This document shows, one piece after another, positions 1 through 13,260 of a stretch of 64,000 nt of DNA. Numbering within the stretch: the stretch's first letter is position 1; every line of letters begins with the position of its first letter. The stretch comes from Chromobotia macracanthus (Eukaryota; Chordata; Actinopteri; Cypriniformes; Botiidae): contig JAZGTH010000007.1 of assembly GCA_036877525.1 (NCBI GenBank), positions 7,935,501 through 7,999,500 on the forward strand, given 5' to 3'. A program made the translations under genes and the position numbers. The notes below the pieces were generated by a model that worked only from the letters and a program-made list of their open reading frames with translations, ran no database searches and was not told where the DNA came from.

Positions 1-2557
1 ACTACATCAACAGCTGTGTTACTGTATCATATACAGTCTATTTTTAAAACTGTATAACACAATATAAACACTTTCTTGTATTTATCGCCTTTAAATTACA
101 TGGCGCTTGTTCCAAGAATTTCCACCTAAATGTGGACAAATTGAATAAATGGTTGTCCTTCAGTTTTTCCTCTGCTAACAGCTGGGGAGGTATAGTCAGC
201 ATTTGTTCGGAGATTGTGCAGTTGGCAGCAGTATCTCAGATGAAAGCAGGTTTCTGTCATGAACCAGAATATTAGACAGATAGGAACCCAAGGGTGTATA
301 ATTTCACTAGCTCTTGCCTGGGGTTATTAAATATTAGCCGGAGGTGCTGAAGGGTGTTGCTGACAAGAGCTATCATCAGCACTCCCTATCATCATGATTC
401 TTCACTTCCAAACACTTGCGAATACATGGTGCCCTCTTCTGTCCCCAGCATAGTACTGTACACTATATTATACACACACACATATATATATATATATACG
501 CTCACACAACATTTACACAGTATATGGCTTATAATTATCCATAAAACATTTGAGAGGCTTGACAGTCACCCAGGATTGCTCTATTAGTTTGGTACATTTG
601 TGGATTGCATTTTCTTGAACTGACCACAAGGTGGAGAGAGAGCGCAGAAAGTGACTAGCAAGAGCTTGTACTGTAGACATGAGCTCATGTAAAATTAAGG
701 GGAGTCATAAATTGGGACAGCAGTATTGAGCAGCTTTGATTTAACTGCTGTATCTAGTCATTTGGCTTCATTTAAAGGCTCTTAAAAGAATGTGTGAAAG
801 AATTTAGCTGTAAATCTAGTGTTCAACATGCCCCTGGCCTTGACTGTCTGTGAGTGCAACAATAGTTGCCCCACAACCGTTACTATGCAACGCTACTGAT
901 TTATGTCTCTAATTAACTGCTGTAATATTTACAAACTCATCACTGGCCTTATCTGACTTTGAGGGAGATTTCTTATACAGGGAAGATGCTTACAGACTTT
1001 AAATGTGGTTTTGCCCAAATTTGTTTGCTGTTAAAGTCACAGATGTGACACTATCAGCATGTGTTCTCCCTCTGGCTTTCACAGATTCTCTGTCCTATTT
1101 TCTGAAGTATGTTGTGTTGCCACTTTTGTAACAGACCCCAGAATGATTTCATGGTTCCCTGTACATTATAAAATACCATATTTTTTTAAGATGATACAAT
1201 ATAAGTAGTAGCATGTTTGCGTAAAGAAAATTATATTTTAATTATGTCTATTTTAGACTTATCTGAATCGTCCATTATGTCATTGCGTGATAGCATACCC
1301 TGTTTTTGCTACACTCAACATAGGTTACAAACTCTGAAAACTGTGACACTTTAGGTTCTTTGAAGTGTATCAAAGTTTATCTGTCATATGCCAGATGTTA
1401 TGATCAGACAAGCCTCTTTGTCATTCAGCAAAGCCACAGATGGAAGACCAGCATGGGGTCAGTAGCAAGCAGACAAAGAAGCTACCATTTAGCTGGGCTA
1501 GAGAACCCAGGAACAGCTTTTGCTGATTTACATTCAGATTTAAATTGCAGTTTTATTAAATGCTCTGTGCAGGCAGCCAAATACATTGATTGTGTTTATA
1601 TTATTTTGTCAATTATAAGGTAAAGAACAATGTTTAAGGTAGTTGCTTAACTGTAAAGAAAATGTTCATGCTTCAGTCCAGATCTAAGGTCTGACTTGAT
1701 CCTGCCATAATCTTATGGAAACTTTAAAGCCTACTTACATACTGTAACATCCATTTCTGCCAAGACAGAGCAATCTATAGGGTATGTTTCAGTCTGGACA
1801 AGATTTACAATTCAGAATGTGAATTGGGTTATAAAAATGGTAATACTTATATATACTTATATGATTTTCACAACCTAACTAAATTAGACTGATCTTCATT
1901 GTTCGTGTATAAAATCATCTAGGTCTTATTTGTTTCATTATTTTTCGTTTACTGGATGGACATATAAAAGATATAAATATCTTTAAATGAGCATTTGATA
2001 ACAATGATAATAATGTTCATGTTCAAGACATTTAAAACATTTATTTTAGTCAATGTCTTATCTTTATCTCATTTGAGTTTAAATGAGCAATTTTAGTGCT
2101 AAATGGGTAAAATATGGCTGGGGAAAAAAGAGAGTTGTAAACTAATAGCAAGGCTATACTTAGCTCATGAGGTCTAAGAATTGTGGTAATAGACAGACTT
2201 TTTCTATTGGTGCTTCAGTGTGTCAATCTTACCTCTAGCTCTGTGGTTGGATAATTAGACAGTCATATAGGATGATCAGCTTTAACAGAGGGTGATGTCA
2301 TGCTGGTTTGGCTCCCCACAAGTCCTCCTCGTTGAGGTGGGCAAAGCATGACTGAGCTGCAGAGGAAGCGGAGGCAGCGTCTGCCTGTCTGCTCCGGAAT
2401 TTCCTCTGAACATTTCTGATGGGCTGTCAGTCCAACTATGAGTATTTTATAACTCAGATGGAGCCGCACTTGTGAGCCGATACGATCAATCTCAATTGGG
2501 AAGTCTCTGCGCGCAAGGCCACCGGATACATTTTTGTCGCCTGCGCGTTGCTCAGAT
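1..2557. other. Upstream flank of cdk5r2, no gene seen
   Basis: No convincing coding region. A (CA)n/(TA)n microsatellite lies at about 468-498. A CTCF-like core (CCACAAGGTGGAG) is at 623-635, with mismatches to the usual consensus. Close to the gene, TATTTTATAA near 2442-2451 could serve as a TATA-like element for cdk5r2, with the more GC-rich 2460-2557 as 5' leader; this promoter reading is a guess. A long antisense frame at 2263-2856 only shadows the cdk5r2 coding exon. Confidence 0.4.
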
Positions 2558-3454
2558 ATGGGGACTGTGCTTTCCATATCCCCTATATCAAGCAAAGTGG
2601 CCATTGTGGACGATGGAGGTGAAGCCAACGGGAAAATAGAGAAGAGTCTTAAAAAGCAGTCGGTGATCGTCTCCACCCTCACCTTTAAACGATTTGTTAC
2701 TTCATCAGCTAAGAATAAAACTGTGAAGAAAGTTACGCCTGATCCAGCGGTCGAGCATCTGAACCGTGAGAACTTAAAGAAATCACAGCCGTCCACAAAC
2801 GGCGACCAGAAAGCGAGAAATGGACCCCTTGCGGTACGCATCCCTACGGTTCCCACCCAACTTCAGAACAATCCCGATCGGGAGCAATTATCTCCAAAGG
2901 CGAAGCAACCGGTGTCGGTTCAGAAACAGCCCAGCAGTCTGTCGCTCGTCTCCACAAGACAAGTAATCGTCCAGGCCTCTACCGGCGAGCTGCTCCGGTG
3001 TCTGGGTGAATTTACGTGCAAGCGATGCTTCAAACTCAAGGAACTCAGTCCAAACGAGGTCATTCACTGGTTCCGAAACGTGGACAGGACTCTGTTGTTG
3101 CAGGGCTGGCAGGATCACGGGTTCATCACCCCTGCCAACCTCGTCTTCGTTTATCTGCTCTGTAGGGAAACGCTGACCGATGATATTGACAATCAGCGTG
3201 AACTCCAAGGGACCTTCCTGACTTGCCTTTATCTGGCATATTCTTACATAGGGAACGAGATATCTTATCCTCTCAAGCCGTTCATGGTCGAGACCAACAA
3301 GGACGTGTTCTGGGATCGTTCCTTGGATGTCATCGATAAACTGAGTGGCAAAATGTTACAGATTAATGTAGATCCGCACTTTTTCACGGAGGTTTTTCGA
3401 GATTTAAAAAACGAGGGGGATTACAGGACGGATTCGGGTGAACCGGACCGCTAA
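2558..3454 (+). CDS. cdk5r2: Cyclin-dependent kinase 5 activator 2 (p39)
   Basis: Intronless gene of 298 codons. The protein binds and activates CDK5 in neurons and is held at membranes by N-terminal myristoylation. The start at 2558 is chosen because it gives MGTVLS, the conserved myristoylation signal with Gly2; the frame runs a few codons further upstream without an ATG. Residues 1-135 form the variable N-terminal part with Lys-rich patches (SAKNKTVKKVTP). Residues about 136-285 are the cyclin-fold activator domain, opening with VIVQASTGELLRCLGEF and containing LLLQGWQDHGFITPANLVF, GNEISYPLKPF and DPHFFTEVFRDLKNEG. NLVFVYLLCRE and ASTGELL favour p39 over its paralogue p35 (CDK5R1). Human p39 is 367 residues; this copy has a shorter proline/glycine-rich linker and tail. 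A polyadenylation signal AATAAA lies at 3930-3935. It converges with fev. Whether it is the teleost a or b copy cannot be told from here. Confidence 0.95.
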   Translation: MGTVLSISPISSKVAIVDDGGEANGKIEKSLKKQSVIVSTLTFKRFVTSSAKNKTVKKVTPDPAVEHLNRENLKKSQPSTNGDQKARNGPLAVRIPTVPTQLQNNPDREQLSPKAKQPVSVQKQPSSLSLVSTRQVIVQASTGELLRCLGEFTCKRCFKLKELSPNEVIHWFRNVDRTLLLQGWQDHGFITPANLVFVYLLCRETLTDDIDNQRELQGTFLTCLYLAYSYIGNEISYPLKPFMVETNKDVFWDRSLDVIDKLSGKMLQINVDPHFFTEVFRDLKNEGDYRTDSGEPDR

Positions 3455-3929
3455 TGCGATGATGATCTGCGCAGTACACGATGCAATTGATCGACTGGAC
3501 GTGATTTTAAGCAGCTCTGCCTGACTGGTGCTTGATGTAACGTACGGAGATTTAATCATCGTGAATGAGTTGGTTTATCAATACGTGTGTTATTGTTTTG
3601 ATGGTTGTTTTAACAGTATTGCATATCTTTGGTTAAGTTATAATAGCCAACGTGGCTTCACCGCTGCAGCTGCAGCTAAATGCATGTGGTACAGATTTAC
3701 AGTGACTGTAACTGAGCGAATGTAAAACCATTTTACATAGTGGTCAGCCTAATCTGTCGGTACTAGAGCAAAGGTGTTTAAAAAATGAATCTTAATGCTG
3801 TTCAATTGCATGATAATGTACATTGTTTTTATTTATTTGCGACCACGTTATTTAAAATAAGCCCCTGTATGTCTTCTTTAAAACACACCAGGACTTAAAA
3901 CAGTCCTTCAAATAACTACATTAGACGAA

Positions 3930-3935
3930 AATAAA
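3930..3935 (+). terminator. Polyadenylation signal of cdk5r2
   Basis: Canonical AATAAA about 480 bases past the cdk5r2 stop codon. Another AATAAA occurs near 4216, so alternative 3' ends are possible. Confidence 0.45.
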
Positions 3936-6900
3936 CTGTCAGGTCTCAGGAGGATAAAAACTCCCTCTGAGAAGATGTGAGGGAACTATCCAGGGTGCTG
4001 ACCTATTTGTGCTCATGCCTCTACTGACAGACGTCGGTCTCCACTCTTTCTGCATGTAAAACTTAAGAAATCTCAGTGAGACGTTTTCATGTGCCAATCC
4101 ATGTGTGGTCTAACGAAACGACTAACTATTGTTTTGATTCATGCTGGTTTGGAAAATATGAGCAGATCGTGTTCAGAGTTTATGTCATTTTTGCAGTGCT
4201 CATGCTTGAATGAAATAAATCCCAGTCTGTCTGGTTTTGCTGATCAATAATGTTTGTTATTTGTGTTCTTTGGCGGATGATTTTAAGAGCTATAGCATCA
4301 AATTAAGCCTTTTTAAGGTAATTCATTCAGATACGCAAATCTACTTATAAATCGTTTATTATATAAAACTTATATAATAAACGTCCGTGTTTTTATCAGG
4401 ATTTTTTTCTGCTCATCATCCAATCACATTCATCTAAAAGGATGAATGAATGAGTCTCGGGAAATCTGTGAATAAAACACTCGACATGAATGATCTCAGA
4501 GTTCATTGGCCGGAATTTGCTGCAGTCTGTGAGAAGGGTTTCTCCGGGTCAGCACTGCTTCATCTCTCTTGTCTGTCGCTATAGGAACTGCAGCACAGCT
4601 CTGTTCTCATTCACAGCACTGCGGAACACGACGAAAAGAAAAAGGTCTAGAAAAACGACCAAAAGGCTTTTCTATGCTTTCGAGTAGAGCGTTTACGACA
4701 TCCAAATTCATCTCAAAGTTTCCATATTTTTATAAATTCCAGGCCTTGGAGTGCCACGTCTATTTAATGGTATGTGGATATGGTAACTATCCCATGCTCT
4801 TAGCATCTAATATTAAAAACTATCTACATAAAACACAAATCAAAATGTTGTTATCGTTTGTTTTGAAGTTTAATAAGATCATATGAGCTAAGTCTGGCAT
4901 GTAATTTTGTGGTGAGATGTCACTTTTGGGTTATATTGGGTGTTGATCGAGCTGTTTACATAACCACAACCCCACTGCCCTTTATTTTGTATAAAGTCCA
5001 AAAAACCAAATTAGTGTTGATGCAGCTTGGTCTGTCTGTTAAATGCAACCCTTCATATAGGTTAGCACTGATAAAGATCAAACTCCTGAATGTGTTGTAA
5101 ACAAGATGTTTTCAGTATTTTAACTGAGCAAGATTACCAGAGAGATTAGTTCCATTTTTGTGCCTGTAAAAGTGTTCATTAATCCATCAGCGGGCTTTCT
5201 TTAGCAGCGACTGTCATCTTGACCTTTTGACACCCTGTCTTGGATCTGTCAGAATCTCACCTAACACTTTCTACTTACAGATCACCAATTAGTGGAAACA
5301 GGTTATCTCAGGTTAGATCAGTACCCTCTTGGTGGACCAGTGAAATAATTTTGTATATTCAGTAAAAGATACTTCTCATAAGATGTTTTGCATTGCATTT
5401 TGGCATAAATAATATAGACGATTATAAACAGGATATTGTTTATTGATCCTTAACTTTTCTATAGTAAATGGATAAAGTTAGAGCATATCATATTATGTAT
5501 TTTACCTTATTTAAAAACAATTAAACAGGCTTTGAGGAATGTACAGCAACAAAAACCTTTGTATCTTTAAGTTTCTGAGTTGAATAAATAAATCATAAAC
5601 ATGGTTTCATTTTTTACACTTTCTCTGGGGATAGAGGATTTTTACTATATATAGAGGCAGAGTGGGTGTTCTGTGACTGAACTGAAAAGATTAAGCATTC
5701 AGAACCACCCACTTCCTGGGAGTTAGTCACTGGATAAATCAGTCATAGCAGCACTGCTCATTAAGGTTCTCTGGGGAGGCCAGCTAACACTTCTCATATA
5801 GAGGGTTTGTGTTTACCAGAAAGCTTGCTTCCCTGTGATCTCAGCAGCATCTAGGGGGCTAATAACACTTTACAGTCCTCAGTTAGATTGATTGCTTTTA
5901 AACTTCCTTCATTGTTAGCATTTATCCCTCACCCACTGTGACAGTGATGATTACTCGTGGGTGCCATCATGTTTTTAAAAGCAGTGTTGTAACTACTTCA
6001 TGTAAAGAGAAAATACAAGAGCATTTTGTAGAAGATATTTTGATATGGTTGATCAGAACCGACTGGGCAGAACAGATTGGTGGAAATGTTCAATGCCACG
6101 AAATGCGAAAGCGGCTGCATTCTGCTTAGCACAGGTAATGTCCAGATTAGTTGTTATATGTTCTTCACCTACTCAATTACATGCTACAGCTCAGGTGAGC
6201 CTATTATAAGAATGATTTAGCTCAGGGTGTGTACTGAGAAGGCCTGCAGAGGGCATGGCTTATATATAGATTAGGAGCTCTTTGTTGTAATGTTTTGTAT
6301 TGACTATATCATTCTACCTACTTTTCCTAAGTTACTACAAAAATTGTGCTACCAAAAATACGTTTACATTCTGAAAGTTTAGCTGGTACTCAGATGTTGT
6401 ACTGCAACTCACTATTTCTGTCCTGTTTCTGTCTTGTTCTATCCTGTTCTTCTGGGACAGTCTGTCTGATTTATATGCTGTGCTGGCCTAAATAGCAACT
6501 GCCATGAGCTTTATATCGAATGCAACATCCAGCAAAAGAAAATGTTTTTAGAAATGCTCTATTTGCAGTCAGCCATGAGTATTGTCTTTATGAGTGAAAG
6601 TGTCCAATAACAGACGTTGCTGTGAAAAAAATGAGTTCACCTGGATGTGTCTCAACATGGCTACCACAAAGACAAAACCATATTAAGAATGATAGTGGAA
6701 TGATTTGAGAATGATTTGGTGCGTGTTCCTTTTAAATTGTTAATAAAGCTTTAAAATTATGTTTTAAATTTGTATGTTATTTTGTGTTGGCTTGTTGATG
6801 CTTTTGGCTCTTAATATTTTGTGTATCATTATTAAATGTAAATATCCAGTCTTTAATTACTGTCAGAAGATTCTACAGATCACTTTACTTGATAAATCTC

Positions 6901-8520
6901 AGTCCTGCTCAGATAAACATGAAGCTTTGGCCAAATGGAAACACAAAGTCTTCCACAAAGACTTTCTCTAAGTCTATTGGCCAGGCCAGATCTGGATTTG
7001 AAATAGGTCCAGTGTGTCAGTGAAAACAAATCTTGCCATAAATAGAGGGCCACAGTAGAGCTGCTATTGGCATGCAAATCACACTGACGGGACTTATCAG
7101 TCTACTCACAGTACATAGAAACGCTGCAGAAATTCCTCACCTATGACGTCAAATAAACAACTTGCCAATTAAACAGGAAAACAAGACCTACCTTTTTTTC
7201 AAATATATTACTATGTGGATGCATCACACCTTTGTTATTTCGTCTCTGTAGTCTGTTACAGAAAAGCTGACCTCATATTTCTCAGTTTTCTCTTTTTGTC
7301 ATTTTAGTCTGTTAATATCTGAAAAAAAAAAAACGTTCTTAGGGCAAACATGACTAGTGCTCTTGCTCTCACAGCTTTGGTCGAGTATAGCTAAATTGCG
7401 CCATCTTGTGTCAAGACTGCATAATTGTGGACTAACTATAAAGCTATTGATAATTACTATAGACTAACCTTAACAACCTTAAACTAATTTAACATTTAGA
7501 ACATTTTAAAACGTTTAAAAAATAAAAAAAGCGTTTTGATAAATAAGTCAAATAACAATAATATTTTTGACAAACAATAAATAAATAATTAGTCAGATTT
7601 ATCACAAATTTGTCCCCAAAGGGTTAAGTACAATCACCCACATGCGTTAACCCTTCATAAAATCGTTTAGCTTTTTTAGATTTTATTTAAAACATTGTTT
7701 AGTATCATTGTATTATTTACTATCAAAAAAATGTGCTACCTTTATAGAAACCAGTTTGTATTTCATTAACACGAATGAATGTTTAGCCTTTAGCGCATTT
7801 TTTATTAATATTTTAGCAAGCTTTGTTTATTAAGTCCTTGACTGTGGAGACCAAATGTTCTCACAATGTAGGCAAAATCTTAAAGACACACACAAAGAAT
7901 ATACCAGATCAGACGTTATGCTACTTTACATGAATTGGTTTAATGTATTGTTACAAGTAAATAACAAAGACGAACATACGTGGAACGAATGAACGAAATG
8001 AACGAAAACTAAAGCTGTTTAAAACAGTTAGGCTATTTACAATTTATTACATTTCGATTTTTTTTACTCGTAACAATGTTCAGACCTAAACCATCCGTCG
8101 TCATGAATAAATATTAAATCATATTCAAATGCGCATGTATTTCCTGTAAGTGTTACATAATTTGCATGGTTATGAAAGTGTAACAATACATAAGCTTATT
8201 GTACTTATTTTCTAAGCTTTATTTTTACCGTTTGTTGTTCATCACATGGGCTTATTTATCTTATGATGTTTCTTTATTGTTTAGTCATTTGTTACATTTA
8301 AATTGAACCAACCAATGGCTGGAACCTTTATTGAAGCAAAATTGATTTAATCTGATGAAAAACCATAAATAATGATAAACGCAACAAATTGGTTAAGGGT
8401 TGTGTTGTTGTTGTTTATCTTCCATAAGATGGCGCTAAACTACTGAGTTAAGAGTCGACTAAATCTCTTGCTTAAACTTTCACACATCGAATGATTTACT
8501 TTTTGTCAGGCCTATACGAC
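3936..8520. other. Intergenic region between convergent cdk5r2 and fev
   Basis: No gene recognised. It contains a perfect short palindrome (4353-4383), an A-run at 7322-7332, and a perfect CRE octamer TGACGTCA at 7144-7151 followed directly by a forkhead-type AAATAAACA and an AATTAA homeobox-type core. AGATGGCGCTA at 8428-8438 and GCGCCATCTTGTG at 7399-7411 resemble CTCF half motifs. A small frame at 4490-4687 has no recognised homologue and is not called. Confidence 0.35.
4353..4383. repeat. Perfect 14-bp inverted repeat
   Basis: CGTTTATTATATAA, a three-base loop AAC, then its exact reverse complement. It lies about 0.9 kb downstream of cdk5r2 and belongs to no gene I can see. Confidence 0.85.
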
Positions 8521-8526
8521 TTTATT
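8521..8526 (-). terminator. Polyadenylation signal of fev
   Basis: TTTATT on the plus strand reads AATAAA on the minus strand, 110 bases beyond the fev stop codon. Confidence 0.5.
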
Positions 8527-8635
8527 AAAATAAATAAAGTCCTATCTGCAGCGTGATATTTTGTAGTCTGTACTGTAGTATATCATCAAGTAGTTGCTGT
8601 GTTGCAAGTCAGTGCTGTGGCGTAGCCTATGGACA

Positions 8636-10022
8636 TTAGTTATAGTGATTATTTATGTTATTCAGGTTATTTAAACTTAAATTGTTCACGCAACTTATAT
8701 GCGACGCAGAAACGGCACCGAATGGTCCTGCTGGTTGTAGGTTGTGGCTGTGGTAGAGGGTCGGAGGAGATCCGGGCCAGTATGAGAACCCCGATGGGCC
8801 AACACCTGGAGCAACCAGATTGAGCTTGGAAATGCCTGAAAATTGGATAGGAGCGAAGTTGCTCTGGAACTTATAAATAGCTTGTTCTGTGGAAGATGGC
8901 TGGCAAACTTGTGCCAGGCCGTTAAAGTCAAATTTGTAAGCGTAGCGCTTTCCATGCACTTTGGTCATGATGTTTTTGTCGTAGTAATAGCGCAGGGCTC
9001 GGCTCAGTTTGTCATAGTTCATGTTCGGTTTACTCTTGCGTTCTCCCCACCGTCTGGCGACCTCGTCCGGGTCTATCAGTTTAAACTCTCCGTTGGTCCC
9101 CTCCCAGGCGATGCATGACACATTGGTGCTGTCTGACAGAAGCTCCAGAAGAAATTGCCACAGCTGGATTTGTCCACTTCCTAAAATGCAAACACATTGT
9201 AGGGGACTTAAATGGGTATTGAAATGAACATACAGATTAAAAAATACGTTTAAAATGAGTCTAAGACTTTTGGGCATAACACACATAGTACAATATTAAT
9301 GTTAATATTAATATTAATTACATTAATGCTATCGTATTCATAAAATTACGTAGTAACAGTTTCGCTAAATAGAGAATAGCTACTTTGGGTTGCAATGCTC
9401 TGTAAACACAATTTTTGCTCACCTTTTTGCACGCCTGTATTGATGGGGGTCCAAGAGGAGCTTTTGCTTTCCTTCAGTAGATTTTCCGTAGGATCTGGAA
9501 GAAAACGTTTAAACAGGCTATTTGCAGTTTGAATTCTGCTATACTTTGGCCATTTCTAAAAGCCGAAATTGAAATTTCTTAAAATAATTAAAACACAATC
9601 GGTCCAGCTGATGTACTAAACATATTTCTTCATATTTGCAATCAGAAACAGACTGTTTAGAGAAACCATATTAATTTCACGTATCTATAGTTAATATAGA
9701 TAGTTTGCTGGAAAAGATCTTAAATAATAGAAGTATTCTTGTGTTGCTGCACGATGTTTGGTCCAGATTTTCTGCTTAACTTCAAGCGCTGAAGGTCAGG
9801 AAACGCGTCCAGGAAAAAGGATATCCGATTTCCGACAAAAGAGGACACGCGTATTAGATGGAAAAGTCATCCGGCACCGGCGCGCAACATGCACACACAG
9901 ACCCTAACATCGCCCTTTTCTCCGTCAATAATTTCATCAATATTTCTCATTGTATGCGCAAAAGATTTTGTACCTGAGAGATACATGTTAAGCATAAGGT
10001 TTCCTCCGCAGTTCTGTCGCAT
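8636..10022 (-). CDS. fev: ETS transcription factor FEV (Pet-1)
   Basis: Three coding exons at 9974-10022, 9423-9494 and 8636-9180 give 221 codons. FEV/Pet-1 is the ETS-domain factor that specifies serotonergic neurons. Exon 1 starts MRQNCGG and contains NMYLS, as in human FEV (MRQSG...NMYLPD). Exon 2 encodes DPTENLLKESKSSSWTPINT and ends VQK. The last exon begins GSGQIQLWQFLLELL. The ETS domain spans about residues 45-125 with winged-helix motifs WEGTNGEFKLIDPDEVARRW, KPNMNYDKLSRALRYYYDK and GKRYAYKFDF; both DNA-reading arginines of RALRYYY are present. The C-terminal part keeps FSGISKLNLVAP and GFSYWPG and lacks the alanine-rich tract of human FEV (238 aa). Splice junctions are GT/AG with matching phases. 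It lies tail to tail with cdk5r2, as in human. Confidence 0.95.
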
Positions 10023-13000
10023 TGTGGTGGTGGACGTGAAAGGGTAGGTTTTCATTGGCGCAAAGAATTTTATTAAACTTTATCTCAAAACTGTGATCTG
10101 GAATAAATGTGAGACAGATTGAAGTTTCCAGGCAACTGTCACAAGCCCCATCTCTGAGACAATATTCAGACAGCAATTTCCTTCGGTGCATTGGTTTAAT
10201 TAAAAGAGCAATTTACCTCTGTCATCCCTCCCCGTCTCCACAATAAAGGGAACCGATAGAAATTCGCCCTTATCAATCCACAATCAAGGTTTAATAAAGT
10301 TTCTCCGTTAAGATCAGAGTTTCTATGGAGAATTGAAGTGTTTGACATGGAAACCGGTTCAGGTCCTCTTTCTTTTCCGCCTTTTTACCTCTTTGCAAAC
10401 AGAAAGGCCTGTTCCATGTTGGGAGAGAACATTTACCTTTTATTACGCCTCAGTGCGTAATGGTAAACAAGAACATTTTATCCTAACTTATGCTGCTTTG
10501 ATACGTAATAGATGTAAAATGGTAATGTAAACTCTCAACCCTAAAATTCTTGATTCTTCAGCTGAACACAAATATGGAACATGAAGCATAATATTATTAT
10601 ATTGTAAACGTGTAAGAGGAGCTTTCAAAAACACTTGAATAATAATGTTTCACGTAATTTACTCCCCTTAAATATCAGAATAATCTGCCCCTTCTTCTCC
10701 AGAATAATCAATATTTTTGTTTTTTGTGGGGTGAAATGGAAATCACAGCAGTGGTCATATTTGGATGATAACCTTAATAATTCCACACTACACACATAGA
10801 CTTAGTTCACACATAGATTCAGTTCAATTGAACTGAGGAAGCAAAATCAGTAAAGAGAAGGAGGGTGTACTTTATAGTGTCTTTTATTCTCTAACATAAA
10901 CATTAAATACTGTCTGTATGTACAGGTTGGGGGTGGGTGTTTATTTTTTAAACGGACGATAGCGTCCAAATACTTTGTTTGAAGTCCGTTATAATAATAT
11001 CAATACGACTTAAAATAAGTCGGTTTTGGTGCAGGGGAGACTGGGGAGTGTTGTGACGCATTTTGTTGTTATGTTTGTGTTTTATTATAATTCCCAAATT
11101 AACCTGATACATATGGTTTCGAAATGTATTCATCACAAAACTAAGAAAATTAGTCTAAGGCAAAAAGACTGGTGTCATACCCACCTCACTATTGGAAATA
11201 TCTCTACAGACCACATTAATATCAGTTTAAAGTGTGTATATAAATTAACACGTACTTGACAATAAAAATAGTAATAGCGTTATAATTTTCACTGAAACAT
11301 ATAAGAAAGGGTGTGCCAGAGACACACAAATCATTTTTAGTCCCTGTTTTGTTTTCGTGGTATTAGTGATATCACTTTTCACTGTACCTGTAATTTTCTA
11401 ATTGGTTAAAATGATGCTGTAACAACTCACGTTTTAATCACTCCCCGATCTCTGCTTTGTAATTGCAATATTGTTTCTGCATATTTATATTATCAATCTC
11501 ATTTATCTCCCTGCAGCAGCCTTTTGTCAGTACCAACATTTTTAACACAAACAGCTGTAGCATATTTCATCTCGTCCACTTCATCTTCTGCACCTGCACG
11601 TCGTTTTGTCTCCGGCCTCCCAGACTTGCTTTAGCTGCCTGAGTCATAAAAGAGATCGCAGGCAACTTAAAACAAGCCTCGAATGCAAGACAGTGTTTCT
11701 TCAAAAGCATTTTTCATAGCAGGTAAGATGGTGTACGTCTCATGCTGAAAGAGTCCTATAGCAGTAGCAAAATATATTAAGAAATAGAAAAAATTAGTAT
11801 AAAAACATATAGGTACAATATATAGGAAAAGGCTTTAAATGTTCTATTACGTAATGCATCTAAAACTCTACAGGTTTATATTGTGGTTCTGCTAGTAGGC
11901 AGGTAGCTGTTTTGGCCTGCAGTACAACAAGGCAAATTAGTTTGATTTGTGATTTATAGCTTTATAACCTGTCGGCTGTGTGCACTAAACACAAACGTAG
12001 TAGTTTTCGATTTGCTCCCTAAAAAGTTCACTTACCTCATCCTCTTAAATCAGACTGTAACCTCACATCCAGCTGCATGCAGCACTCGTGTCTATCTTAT
12101 AACCAATGCATTAGAAGCAGTAGTGCACCTTTAATGAGCTGGAAATGAAATGTGTATTTGATAAAGGTGTGTACAGTTGAACTTTTATTAGGAGATCCTG
12201 GACTGGGTGTGGAGCGAGTTTTCAAACACAAACTGTGCCGTCCACATCTCTTTCTGTAAGTGGGTGTGTGCAGTCAAATGCTGCTGAAGTCTTGAACGGT
12301 TATACGACAAACAAATAAGAGGCGGAATCACACCCGGATCCCATTGTTATAAGATATTATTGGACGAAGAAAAAACCCATCCGTCTCGTTGGTCACCAAT
12401 GCTTAGAGCAGAAGAAAAGGTTTATGATCAAATAAGAATACTGTATGTAGCCTATATAATCATAAGGCAAAAGGTCAGGACCTCGGATAGCTCCAGAGAC
12501 ACTGTGAGAACACATGAGGACCCCTAACCCCAATGTTGATTTAGTACACATTATTATTATTATTATATTATTATTATTATATATTATTATTATTATATTA
12601 TTATTATTATTATTATTATTAATGTTACAATAATTATTATTGTCAACTTAATGTTTTATATGCTTTCAGGCCCATAAGAGGGAGGTATGAATTGCATGAA
12701 AAAAGTAACCTGTGAACAAGCGCCAATGCCACATATTATATCACGTTTTTATCTGAATGACTTATAGTGGATAATGATCATGTTTTGCTTTCAAATACAT
12801 ACAAAATAATTATGTAAAATTAAAATCCATATAAAACAAAGAGAAAAAGCAGTGAGACACTAACATGAATGAAGTCATGCTCTTTTATTAGAAATACATT
12901 ACAATGCTCTAAAATATTAATAAGTAAAACTTGCTGGTCTTCAGCTGGTGTTAAACATCCATGACGGAATGTTTTATTCCTTCAAAGATGATATTGCGAA

Positions 13001-13209
13001 AAATATCTGCATAATCACAATTAGGGAATCCTGCTCTGATGCGCAAAAATGTTTAATGATTAATGATAAAATGGTTAATGATATTTCTGCTATTTTTACG
13101 TATTACCACAAAATAACATTTAGCTGAATCATCATTTGAGCAGGCAAGTTGTTTTAAAAAAGCAAAGAATTGTCAAAAGCGGGTCTTTTACCTTAGTTTA
13201 AATAATGTT
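10023..13209. other. Intergenic region between fev and cryba2
   Basis: No gene recognised. The part next to the fev start (10023-10330) is the likely fev promoter; on the minus strand it reads a GC-rich GGGGAGGG stretch but no clear TATA box. A (TTA)n microsatellite occupies 12548-12621. A TGAGTCA AP-1-type site lies at 11640-11646 inside a somewhat GC-richer patch (about 11500-11720) that could be a regulatory element; this is untested. Confidence 0.3.
12548..12621. repeat. (TTA)n microsatellite
   Basis: Imperfect run of TTA/ATT units over about 74 bases, interrupted by a few dinucleotide slips, in the fev-cryba2 intergenic region. Confidence 0.85.
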
Positions 13210-13215
13210 TTTATT
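13210..13215 (-). terminator. Polyadenylation signal of cryba2
   Basis: TTTATT on the plus strand (AATAAA on the minus strand) lies 46 bases past the cryba2 stop, giving the very short 3' UTR usual for crystallin genes. Confidence 0.65.
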
Positions 13216-13260
13216 GTTATGACAAGGCATGACATGGAGGGTATACAGAGGAGATTGGTC

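Noticed and set aside
2263..2856. 197-codon minus-strand frame
   Set aside because: It is antisense to the N-terminal part of cdk5r2 and matches no family; the plus frame is clearly coding.
4490..4687. 65-codon frame resembling a mitochondrial leader (GRNLLQSVRR)
   Set aside because: Low-complexity basic sequence with no recognisable mature protein and no splice donor I could support.
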